NCBI GenBank assembly: GCA_007376745.1
Contig: VMGU01000036.1
Location: forward strand, 1 to 5,019
Reading direction: 5' to 3'
Origin: Parcubacteria group bacterium Athens0714_26
GTDB taxonomy: Bacteria; Patescibacteriota; Minisyncoccia; UBA6257; 02-FULL-45-10c
DNA length: 5,019 nucleotides
The position numbers and the translations under genes are program-made. The notes beneath the pieces were generated by a model. It saw nothing but the letters and a program-made list of their open reading frames with translations. It was not told where the DNA came from and did not search any database. Shown here piece after piece: positions 1 through 4,928 of the stretch. Position 1 is the stretch's first letter, and each line of letters begins with the position of its first letter.

Positions 1-1
1 T

Positions 2-664
2 GATTATCGCGTAGAAATCATCGGTTGGCCCAAGGGAGAAAATTTTTATAATAATAATTGTCTCCATAATAAACCAATAATTCCTAATTCTGTGCTCGTG
101 GCTTCAAATTGGACAAGAGAAAGGGGCGACTTAAGAATTTGTGATTATATCAATGACTTGAGCGGCCTAGACAGAACTTTTATGATTCATCCTCGCATAG
201 AGTTATCACACTCTAGCCAAAGAGGAATGCCGGCAGATTATATTAGTGCCCAGTTTAAAAAAATGGACCCTTCACTAGTTAAAGTGGTTAGATGCCCCAA
301 AGGCGTGCTAGAACACATGAGAGACAGAGCTGTGCTTATGGGCGTAGTTTCTTCCTCATCATTTGAGTGGCTCTTATTTAATAGACCCATTATTTTCTTA
401 AAAAAGTCTGAATATCTGAATTTTGGTCCCGTCCTGGATTACGGAGGCGATATCAAAAAGCAGATATTAGGATTACTTAATGGGCCAGATGGGTTTTTTT
501 GTTTAAGAGAGCTGGCTCGAAGTAAATTGATGAGCCATTTTGACGGGCAATATGCCACTCGTTTCAATGATATGGTCGGAGATTTAGAAAGGCATTTTAT
601 CCCAGCTCGCGTATTTTTTGTGCCTAGTACTTCCGGTCGTAGATTTGCAACTTTAGAGCGTTAA
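2..664 (+). CDS. CDP-glycerol glycerophosphotransferase-like GT-B transferase, C-terminal part (5' truncated)
   Basis: The reading frame is open from the left edge, so the gene starts outside the window; the in-frame GTG at 92 is internal, since coherent protein sequence precedes it. The visible 220 residues look like the C-terminal lobe of a GT-B fold. An 'IHPR' segment near residues 62-65 recalls the conserved His-Pro of the TagB/TagF family. 'VSSSSFEW' at about 116-123, followed by 'NRPIIFL' at 127-133, sits where that family has its 'DYSS...D.LL..KPIIF' nucleotide-sugar binding motif; here the Asp-Tyr is replaced. Such enzymes add glycerol-phosphate or related units to cell-surface polymers at the cytoplasmic membrane face. 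A capsule or UDP-sugar epimerase-like GT-B protein is an alternative. The fold assignment is inference from motifs recalled from the family. A terminator directly follows the TAA stop, so this is the last gene of its transcript. Confidence 0.5.
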   Translation, partial: DYRVEIIGWPKGENFYNNNCLHNKPIIPNSVLVASNWTRERGDLRICDYINDLSGLDRTFMIHPRIELSHSSQRGMPADYISAQFKKMDPSLVKVVRCPKGVLEHMRDRAVLMGVVSSSSFEWLLFNRPIIFLKKSEYLNFGPVLDYGGDIKKQILGLLNGPDGFFCLRELARSKLMSHFDGQYATRFNDMVGDLERHFIPARVFFVPSTSGRRFATLER

Positions 665-698
665 AAGACTGTTATATTTTTTAAAACAGTCTTTTTTA
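663..698 (+). terminator. intrinsic terminator after the transferase gene
   Basis: A perfect 11-bp stem (663-673 with 685-695, core AAGACTGTT / AACAGTCTT) encloses an 11-nt loop and runs into a T-tract at 692-697, with more T to 714. The left arm begins inside the TAA stop codon, so termination is immediate. Confidence 0.85.
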
Positions 699-724
699 TT
701 TTTTGATTTAGATTATTTCCATTA

Positions 725-763
725 TTGACTTATCACGGAGATTAAGTAGACTTAATCTATAAT
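725..763 (+). promoter_or_regulatory. promoter region of the nitronate monooxygenase-like gene
   Basis: A good -35-like TTGACT lies at 725-730 and a perfect -10-like TATAAT at 758-763, but the 27-nt gap is too long for one promoter. TTGACT pairs acceptably with TAGACT at 747-752 (16-nt spacer). TATAAT would need a weak upstream -35. Which pair is used cannot be settled by reading. The region contains an inverted repeat and is the only promoter-like stretch between the upstream terminator and the gene. Confidence 0.5.
739..758. repeat. 8-4-8 perfect inverted repeat, candidate operator
   Basis: AGATTAAG at 739-746 and CTTAATCT at 751-758 are exact reverse complements separated by TAGA. The dyad lies between the TTGACT and TATAAT boxes and overlaps the TAGACT alternative -10, where a dimeric repressor or activator would bind. 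No regulator gene is adjacent, so the binding protein is unknown; chance occurrence in AT-rich DNA is possible. Confidence 0.45.
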
Positions 764-827
764 ATATGGTGCTTATTAAATTTAAATAAAGTAGTTATTT
801 AACAAATAAAATACATTAGGAGGTAGT

Positions 828-1946
828 ATGGAAAAGCAAAATACTGTCTTACCAAGCTTGAAGATTGGCAACAAAATAGTGCCTGTTCCGATAGTTTTGG
901 GTCCAATGGGGGCCGGAGTATCTCTGGCTGAATTAGTAGCCAGCGTCGCTAACGAAGGCGGGGCTGGAATTTTGTCGGTTGTATGTATTAGAAAGATTTG
1001 GTCAGACCGACTTAATCGAGCAGTTTCAACCTATGAGGCCGTTGGTTTAGAAATCCAAAAAACCAGAGAACTGAGTCCAAATGGGGTAATAGGCATGAAC
1101 GTTATGGTCGCCGTACAGCGCGACTATCAAGATTCAATCCGATCAGCCATTGATAATAAGATTGATTTCATTACCATTGGCGCTGGTCTAATTGGCGATT
1201 TACCGGTTATGGATTATCCCCACGAAACATTTATTGCGGTTATTGTATCCAGCGCTAGAGCACTGTCTATAATAATTGAAAAATGGAAACGGAATAAATG
1301 GGCAGAGCAGGGGTATAAATTAGCGGCAGCTATTTTTGAAGGGGATAAAGCCGGTGGTCATCTTGGTTTTAAGGCCGATCAAATCGGCAAGCCCGAATAT
1401 AGCATGGAAGCACTTCTGCCCGAAATTAAAAAAGTCGCCCAAGCTAATGGTAATTTTCCCGTTATTGCCGCAGGCGGCATTTTCACTAATCAAGATATTT
1501 TAGACGTCATAGCTCTTGGAGCAGATGGAGTGCAGATGGCTACCCGTTTTATGGCGACTAAAGAATCAAGTGCTAGTGACGCCTATAAACAGGCCGTTAT
1601 TGAAACAAATAGTCCTGATGATATTATTGTTTCGTCCGGTTCACCTTGTGGCTTATTATTTAGAGTCTTGGCCAATTCTCCGATGTATAAAACCCATCTT
1701 TTGGCCGGTCGTCCACCCCTTTGCGATAAAGGATTTTTATTGAGAAGGGATGCTAACGGCAAATATACAATTTGTCCGGCTAAAAATAATAACAAAGATT
1801 TCTTTTGCATCTGTAATGGTCTTGGTGCTTCTTGTGGCCATAACATCGGCGAGGAAGATTTGTATACCGGGGGCGCAAACGCTTACCGGATTACAAGGAT
1901 TGAAACAGTTAAAGAAGTTATGAACGAACTCAAGGGTTTAGTTTGA
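828..1946 (+). CDS. nitronate monooxygenase-like FMN-dependent oxidoreductase
   Basis: The 372-residue protein has the TIM-barrel signature of the NMO / 2-nitropropane dioxygenase family. 'GPMG' at 25-28 is followed by 'ANEGGAGILS' at 41-50. 'AGGH' at 175-178 contains the His expected to be the catalytic base, 'AAGGI' at 214-218 is the phosphate-binding strand, and 'GADGVQMATRF' at 231-241 contacts FMN. Classical members oxidise alkyl nitronates to carbonyl compounds and nitrite. Relatives act as quinone reductases or FabK-type enoyl-ACP reductases, so the substrate is not certain. The C-terminal part (about 270-372) has Cys at 274, 299, 316, 327, 329 and 336 and ends with 'NAYRITRIETVKEVMNEL', as remembered from a Cys-containing branch of the family. 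The ATG at 828 is supported by AGGAGGT at 818-824, the strongest RBS in the window. A terminator follows the TGA, so the gene is monocistronic. The protein is cytosolic, with no signal peptide. Confidence 0.85.
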   Translation: MEKQNTVLPSLKIGNKIVPVPIVLGPMGAGVSLAELVASVANEGGAGILSVVCIRKIWSDRLNRAVSTYEAVGLEIQKTRELSPNGVIGMNVMVAVQRDYQDSIRSAIDNKIDFITIGAGLIGDLPVMDYPHETFIAVIVSSARALSIIIEKWKRNKWAEQGYKLAAAIFEGDKAGGHLGFKADQIGKPEYSMEALLPEIKKVAQANGNFPVIAAGGIFTNQDILDVIALGADGVQMATRFMATKESSASDAYKQAVIETNSPDDIIVSSGSPCGLLFRVLANSPMYKTHLLAGRPPLCDKGFLLRRDANGKYTICPAKNNNKDFFCICNGLGASCGHNIGEEDLYTGGANAYRITRIETVKEVMNELKGLV

Positions 1947-1959
1947 AATAGAAACCCGA

Positions 1960-1986
1960 AGCCTGGATGAATAATCCAGGTTTTTT
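1960..1986 (+). terminator. intrinsic terminator after the nitronate monooxygenase-like gene
   Basis: CCTGGAT at 1962-1968 pairs perfectly with ATCCAGG at 1974-1980 around a 5-nt loop. Flanking A:T and G:T pairs can extend the stem, and six T follow at 1981-1986. It begins 13 nt after the TGA stop. Confidence 0.9.
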
Positions 1987-2017
1987 ATTTGCTCTAGCTA
2001 TTATGATATAATATATT
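1984..2017 (+). promoter_or_regulatory. yjjX: promoter of yjjX
   Basis: TATAAT at 2007-2012 is preceded by TG plus one base (2004-2006), an extended -10. A weak TTTATT at 1984-1989 sits 17 nt upstream. A second -10, TATATT at 2012-2017, overlaps by one base and lies 17 nt after TTGCTC at 1989-1994. The promoter overlaps the T-tract of the preceding terminator. The start site would be near 2019-2024, giving a leader of about 40-45 nt with only a small hairpin (CTTTC 2028-2032 / GAAAG 2036-2040). Confidence 0.6.
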
Positions 2018-2065
2018 AAAGATTAGGCTTTCGTAGAAAGTTAAGCTGGTTTAAAAATAATCATT

Positions 2066-2599
2066 ATGAAAAAAATTATAGTTGCCTCAAAAAATCCGGT
2101 TAAACTTAAAGCTGCTTTAATTGGCTTTAGTAAAATGTTCCCTAAGGAAAAATTTGTTATTGAAGCGGTCTCAGCACCTTCCGGCGTTAGCGATCAGCCG
2201 CAGAACGAGGCCGAGGCTTTGCAGGGCGCTATTAATAGAATAAAAATAATTCAAAGAGCTAATCCAAAAGCTGATTTCTATGTTGGTATGGAGGGCGGTA
2301 TAGAAGAAAAACATGGCGGTATGGAGGCCTATGCCTGGATAGTTATAAAGTCGCGCGAGGGAGTAGTCGGTAAAGGGAAGACCTGTACTATTTATTTGCC
2401 CGAGAAAATTAGGCAATTAATTAAGAAAGGCAAAGAATTGGGCGAGGCTGATGATATTGTTTTCGGCCAGAAAAATTCTAAACAGAAAAATGGCGCGGTC
2501 GGCATTTTGACCGGGAATATTATTACTAGGACCAAATCTTATGCTGAAGCGGTTGTTTGCGCTTTAATCCCTTTCAAAAATAAAAAACTATATTCTTGA
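2066..2599 (+). CDS. yjjX: inosine/xanthosine triphosphatase (YjjX / DUF84 family)
   Basis: The 177-residue protein is the usual length for this family. It carries the family's motifs in order: 'ASKNPVK' at 7-13, 'SGVSDQP' at 39-45, 'GAINR' at 54-58, 'GMEGG' at 74-78, 'ELG' at 124-126, 'GAVGILTG' at 143-150 with Arg155, and a terminal 'ALIPF.NK.LY'. E. coli YjjX is a metal-dependent phosphatase that hydrolyses ITP and XTP to their diphosphates, removing deaminated purine nucleotides before they enter nucleic acids. The protein is expected in the cytosol. No clear Shine-Dalgarno precedes the ATG at 2066; this start is chosen because the N-terminal beta strand 'MKKIIVASKNP' matches the family's usual start. 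It has its own promoter, and no terminator is evident after the TGA, so readthrough into the following genes is possible. The broader Maf/HAM1-like housecleaning families are less likely given the DUF84 motif set. Confidence 0.92.
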   Translation: MKKIIVASKNPVKLKAALIGFSKMFPKEKFVIEAVSAPSGVSDQPQNEAEALQGAINRIKIIQRANPKADFYVGMEGGIEEKHGGMEAYAWIVIKSREGVVGKGKTCTIYLPEKIRQLIKKGKELGEADDIVFGQKNSKQKNGAVGILTGNIITRTKSYAEAVVCALIPFKNKKLYS

Positions 2600-2616
2600 A
2601 ATATTAGGGAAAATTT

Positions 2617-2703
2617 ATGAAAAGGCGGTTTTTGGAGTGGTTATTTTTTGTTACTATTGACATTTTATCAATTTTTTGCTATTGTATCTTACATAATATT
2701 TAA
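2617..2703 (+). CDS. possible 28-residue hydrophobic small protein (doubtful)
   Basis: An ATG 17 nt after the yjjX stop opens a frame for a 28-residue peptide. It begins MKRRFLEW and continues as an uninterrupted hydrophobic stretch (residues 9-26) with two Cys, resembling a single membrane helix with a positive N-terminus. AGGG at 2606-2609 is a plausible RBS. Against it, the frame overlaps the promoter of the next gene, and T-rich intergenic DNA readily yields Phe/Leu/Ile-rich frames by chance. No family is recognised. Confidence 0.18.
   Translation: MKRRFLEWLFFVTIDILSIFCYCILHNI
2657..2690 (+). promoter_or_regulatory. promoter of the unknown two-gene operon
   Basis: A consensus -35, TTGACA, at 2657-2662 is followed after 17 nt by TATTGT at 2680-2685 (4 of 6 matches). 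A second -10-like TATCTT overlaps it by one base at 2685-2690. The predicted start near 2692 leaves a leader of about 20 nt before the ATG at 2712. Confidence 0.6.
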
Positions 2704-2711
2704 ATCAGCTT

Positions 2712-3209
2712 ATGTTTTCCATCGGTCATTTTGTAGAAAGTAATAAAGACTCCGTTGATAAATTGGTTGCCCAGCAGCCAGTAAGCTCCGAAATGGATAA
2801 TATTAGCCGCTCATTTAGGCAGATTGAGAATGATTGCGCCGGCAATGAACAGCTACAGGAATATCTAGAGGAGTTGAGAAAATATTGTTACCAGTATACG
2901 GAAGTAGTTCTCCAATTCAATCAATTGTTTACGGATAACGCTAATGGAAAGCTATCTGAGGAAGATTATGAGAGCGGTTATGCTAGTATTGATGCGGCGC
3001 GATCTAGAGTTCATAATGCCACTATTGATGCTTTCAACATTCTTTCCCGCCTCATGGTTAAAAATGGAAAAAATAATGATTGGATTAAGCCTTTGGCCCA
3101 AGGCGGGCGGATTGCTTACGGTGATTTTGCCATTAAAAAAACCGTCGCGGATATTATAGAATTTAATAAAAAGAATAATGAACATAATGGGAGTACTATC
3201 AATGAATAA
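2712..3209 (+). CDS. uncharacterised alpha-helical protein, first gene of a coupled pair
   Basis: I do not recognise this 165-residue protein with confidence. It is charged, has no signal peptide or membrane segment, and is probably all-helical and cytosolic. A first helix-rich region (about 20-75) contains 'ENDCAGNEQLQEYLEELRKYCYQYTEVV'-type amphipathic sequence with Cys42 and Cys58. A 'GKLSEEDYESGYASIDAARSRVHNATIDAFNILSRLM' region (about 79-115) follows, and then a distinctive 'NDWIKPLAQGGRIAYGDFAIKKTVADII' (about 121-148) that looks like the conserved core. A small DUF family such as DUF3232 is a guess from memory, not a match I can verify. No Shine-Dalgarno is visible, but the ATG lies about 20 nt after a good promoter and no upstream in-frame alternative is better. 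The 3' end overlaps the start of the next gene by 8 nt, so the two are almost certainly co-translated. Confidence 0.8.
   Translation: MFSIGHFVESNKDSVDKLVAQQPVSSEMDNISRSFRQIENDCAGNEQLQEYLEELRKYCYQYTEVVLQFNQLFTDNANGKLSEEDYESGYASIDAARSRVHNATIDAFNILSRLMVKNGKNNDWIKPLAQGGRIAYGDFAIKKTVADIIEFNKKNNEHNGSTINE
3189..3193 (+). promoter_or_regulatory. ribosome binding site deciding the 57-residue gene start
   Basis: GGGAG lies 8 nt before the ATG at 3202, inside the end of the preceding gene. The upstream in-frame ATGs at 3178 and 3187 have no such site (the site overlaps the 3187 codon itself). This places the true start at 3202. Confidence 0.65.
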
Positions 3210-3375
3210 AGCAGAAGAAGACAATTTGCTTCTGTTGGTGCTTCGTCTGAACCTCAAAAAGGTTCAAAGTAAGGAAGTATCTGAAGAAGAAGAAACGAAA
3301 GCGACTGAGGCCCTTAAAACATTGGGTTTAAGTCTGGAAGATGCTTTGAAAAAAGCGTCTGCGTTGCTTAAGTAA
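3202..3375 (+). CDS. small uncharacterised helical protein, translationally coupled to the upstream gene
   Basis: A 57-residue protein not assigned to any family. The chosen start is the ATG at 3202, which overlaps the TAA stop of the preceding gene (8-nt overlap) and has GGGAG at the right distance. The longest frame would start at 3178 but has no RBS. The sequence consists of a hydrophobic N-terminal helix (residues 4-20, 'AEEDNLLLLVLRLNLKK'), a very acidic linker (about 25-32, including 'SEEEE'), and a second amphipathic helix ('TEALKTLGLSLEDALKKASALLK', 35-57). This pattern suits a helical hairpin that packs against a partner, plausibly the neighbouring 165-residue protein; that is inference. 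A strong terminator follows, so it closes the operon. A toxin-antitoxin role is conceivable from the gene order and size, but no motif supports it. Confidence 0.7.
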   Translation: MNKAEEDNLLLLVLRLNLKKVQSKEVSEEEETKATEALKTLGLSLEDALKKASALLK

Positions 3376-3387
3376 GTATTTTCCCAT

Positions 3388-3416
3388 GGGGGTTCCTTTC
3401 GGAACCCTCTTTTATT
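3388..3416 (+). terminator. intrinsic terminator closing the two-gene operon
   Basis: A 9-bp stem (3388-3396 with 3401-3409, GGTTCC / GGAACC core, one G:T pair) encloses a TTTC tetraloop and is followed by T-rich sequence from 3410. It starts 13 nt after the TAA stop of the 57-residue gene. Confidence 0.9.
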
Positions 3417-3424
3417 TGCTCTTA

Positions 3425-3458
3425 TTGACAAATTAGCGGTCATTTCCTATACTATAAT
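3425..3458 (+). promoter_or_regulatory. rpsA: near-consensus promoter for the S1 leader
   Basis: A perfect TTGACA at 3425-3430 is followed after exactly 17 nt by TATACT at 3448-3453, the best promoter in the window. TATAAT at 3453-3458 overlaps it by one base. Transcription should start near 3460, about 150 nt upstream of the S1 ATG, which implies a long structured leader or a separate small RNA. Confidence 0.8.
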
Positions 3459-3459
3459 C

Positions 3460-3578
3460 ACTAATTTAATAATCACTTTTAATAAAAACCCGCGGATTTT
3501 ATAGCTTTCTACTCAAGATTGCTAAAGGTGGCCGAGGGACTCGATCTAAAAAAATCGGGTTAAGGAAGCTTTTTTTAT
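3460..3578 (+). ncRNA. structured leader of the S1 gene or independent small RNA
   Basis: The roughly 118-nt transcript predicted from the upstream promoter folds into a closed element. A basal helix pairs 3503-3510 with 3563-3570 (8 bp, one wobble), and a hairpin pairs 3538-3545 with 3554-3561 (8 bp, two wobbles) around an A-rich loop. A run of T from 3570 follows the basal helix. An alternative fold pairs AACCCG 3487-3492 with CGGGTT 3556-3561, together with a CGAG/CTCG hairpin at 3533-3543. It excludes the first hairpin and would cross the basal helix. This is the layout of an attenuator or riboswitch. No known riboswitch class was recognised. A weak promoter (TTAAGG 3560-3565, 17 nt, TACAAT 3583-3588) could serve the S1 gene separately, which would make this a stand-alone RNA. 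Confidence 0.5.
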
Positions 3579-3583
3579 TTTTT
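3503..3583 (+). terminator. terminator-like end of the S1 leader, possibly conditional
   Basis: AGCTTTC at 3503-3509 pairs with GGAAGCT at 3564-3570 (one G:T), immediately followed by seven T and then ATTTTTT. The two strands are about 53 nt apart with an inner hairpin, so it is a branched rather than a compact terminator. It lies upstream of the S1 gene, not after a gene, which points to conditional or small-RNA termination. Confidence 0.5.
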
Positions 3584-3610
3584 ACAATAAAATTGGCAGC
3601 CTAAATATAT

Positions 3611-4882
3611 ATGGAAGACAAAAACCAGGAGCTCAGCGGTGAATTTGCTAAGCTCTTAGAACAGGACAATATTAAAATCCCACAAGTCGGCGATATTGTT
3701 AAAGGCCGAGTAGTGGCCGCCTCTAAGTCGGAAGTTAAACTAGACGTAGACGGTATTTTGATGGGAATTATCAGGGGTCCAGAACTTTATAATGAAGTTG
3801 AAGAGTTTGCTAATTTAAAGCCGGGCGATGAAATAGAAGCCGCGGTTATCAGTGCTGAGAACGAAAACGGAGAATTAGAATTATCTTTCCGTTTAGTTGG
3901 TCAGGAAAAAGCTTGGAACAAATTACGCCAGGCTCTTAAAGATAAGAGCACGGTTAAAGTTAAAATTGTTGATGCTAATAAGGGCGGTTTACTCAGCCGT
4001 TATTGCCAGATTGATGGCTTCTTGCCAGTTTCTCAGTTAGCCCCAGACAACTATCCTCGTATTTCTGGCGGTGATAAGAGTAAAATTTTAGAAAAATTAA
4101 AATCTTTTGTCGGTTCGGAATTTGAAGTAACCATTATTACTTTGAGTGAGGAAGATAATAAGATTATTTTCAGTGAAAAGGATGTTTGGAATAAGAGACA
4201 GAAGCCAGCCTTAGATAAATATACTATTGGTATGCCAGTTGATGGCCGCATTACCGCGATTACTAACTTTGGCGTCTTCGTTTCTTTCGGTGAAAATATT
4301 GAAGGTTTAATCCATATTTCGGAATTAGCTTGGCAGAGAATTGATTCTCCAAGCGAGATGTATAAGGTCGGCGATAAGATCAAAGCGGAAATAATTTCTA
4401 TTGATGGCACTAAAGTTTTCTTAAGCGCTAAGAAATTATTAAAAGATCCTTGGCTTGAAGCCAGCGCTAAATATAAGATTGGCCAGGTTGTTTCCGGTAT
4501 TATTTTAAAGGTTAATCCCTTCGGATTATTTGTTAAGCTTGATGATGAAATCCATGGTTTAGCTCATGTCAGCCAACTTAATTTTGGGGCGGCGGAAAAA
4601 ATTACTGATTTATTCCAGCCTAATGAAGTTAAGGATTTTGAAGTGGTCAGCATTTCTCCGAGTGAGCATCGTCTCGGTTTGAAATTAGCCGGTGATAAGA
4701 CTACTAAGTCTGCTAAGGCCAAGTCAGCTGAGGTAGCCGATGAAGCTAAAGCTGAGGAGACCGAAGCGGTTAAGACTGAGACAGCTAAGGAGAAGCCAGC
4801 TAAGGCTAAAAAGACTGAATCAGCTGAAGTCGGTGAGGAGAAGAAAGAAAAGAAAGCCAAGACTGTAAAAAAGACTAAATAA
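3611..4882 (+). CDS. rpsA: ribosomal protein S1-like RNA-binding protein with four S1 repeats
   Basis: The 423-residue protein carries four S1 (OB-fold) repeats at roughly 26-95, 112-191, 207-275 and 290-360. The third is textbook, with 'NFGVFVSF' at 219-226 and 'GLIHISEL' at 232-239. The fourth has 'NPFGLFVKL' at 302-310 and 'GLAHVSQL' at 316-323. The second has the 'KGGLLSR...GFLPVSQL' form typical of genuine S1 rather than of isolated RNA-binding proteins. Residues 361-423 are a low-complexity Lys/Glu/Ala tail. S1 binds mRNA on the 30S subunit and helps initiate translation, particularly on transcripts without a good Shine-Dalgarno. Four repeats are fewer than the six of E. coli and agree with S1 of Gram-positive and CPR lineages. 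No Shine-Dalgarno precedes the ATG at 3611, as is known for E. coli rpsA. An own strong terminator and a structured leader mark it as a separately regulated gene. Confidence 0.92.
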   Translation: MEDKNQELSGEFAKLLEQDNIKIPQVGDIVKGRVVAASKSEVKLDVDGILMGIIRGPELYNEVEEFANLKPGDEIEAAVISAENENGELELSFRLVGQEKAWNKLRQALKDKSTVKVKIVDANKGGLLSRYCQIDGFLPVSQLAPDNYPRISGGDKSKILEKLKSFVGSEFEVTIITLSEEDNKIIFSEKDVWNKRQKPALDKYTIGMPVDGRITAITNFGVFVSFGENIEGLIHISELAWQRIDSPSEMYKVGDKIKAEIISIDGTKVFLSAKKLLKDPWLEASAKYKIGQVVSGIILKVNPFGLFVKLDDEIHGLAHVSQLNFGAAEKITDLFQPNEVKDFEVVSISPSEHRLGLKLAGDKTTKSAKAKSAEVADEAKAEETEAVKTETAKEKPAKAKKTESAEVGEEKKEKKAKTVKKTK

Positions 4883-4897
4883 TCAAAATACGCCAAT

Positions 4898-4924
4898 AAA
4901 AATGCCCGTTACGCGGGCATTTTT
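4898..4924 (+). terminator. strong intrinsic terminator after the S1 gene
   Basis: ATGCCCG at 4902-4908 pairs with CGGGCAT at 4914-4920 around TTACG. Four A before and four T after extend the helix to 11 bp and supply the T-tract. It begins 15 nt after the TAA stop. Confidence 0.93.
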
Positions 4925-4928
4925 ATAA

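Noticed and set aside
725..763. MerR-type long-spacer promoter at the nitronate monooxygenase-like gene
   Set aside because: MerR-family promoters have 19-20 nt spacers; 27 nt is far outside that range, and no MerR-family gene is present in the window.
766..789. Seven-codon upstream reading frame in the nitronate monooxygenase-like gene leader
   Set aside because: The ATG overlaps the promoter and start-site region, has no RBS, and the length is expected by chance.
1583..1846. Minus-strand frame inside the nitronate monooxygenase-like gene
   Set aside because: It is a shadow of a strongly supported plus-strand gene, with no RBS or recognisable protein; the same applies to minus-strand frames at 2171-2416, 2952-3257, 4051-4410 and 4564-4896 and plus-strand frames at 1516-1743 and 2944-3159.
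1944..2599. Recoded TGA (Gly), as in Gracilibacteria and Absconditabacteria
   Set aside because: TGA ends both the nitronate monooxygenase-like gene, 15 nt before a terminator, and yjjX at the family's normal C-terminus; no internal TGA occurs in the genes.
2712..3375. Toxin-antitoxin module
   Set aside because: Gene size and coupling would fit, but neither protein shows a known toxin, nuclease or DNA-binding antitoxin motif, and no operator dyad was found at the promoter beyond a weak 5-bp repeat.
3503..3570. tRNA-like element (7-bp terminal helix, 68 nt, 'GGTGGCCGAG' resembling a serine tRNA D-arm)
   Set aside because: There is no T-loop consensus, no valid 5-bp anticodon stem with a 7-nt loop, and the terminal helix runs straight into a T-tract.
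3520..3577. T-box antiterminator, because AAAGGTGGC resembles the AGGGTGGNACCGCG core
   Set aside because: The core is incomplete, there is no room for Stem I with a specifier loop, and S1 is not a tRNA-charging or amino-acid gene.
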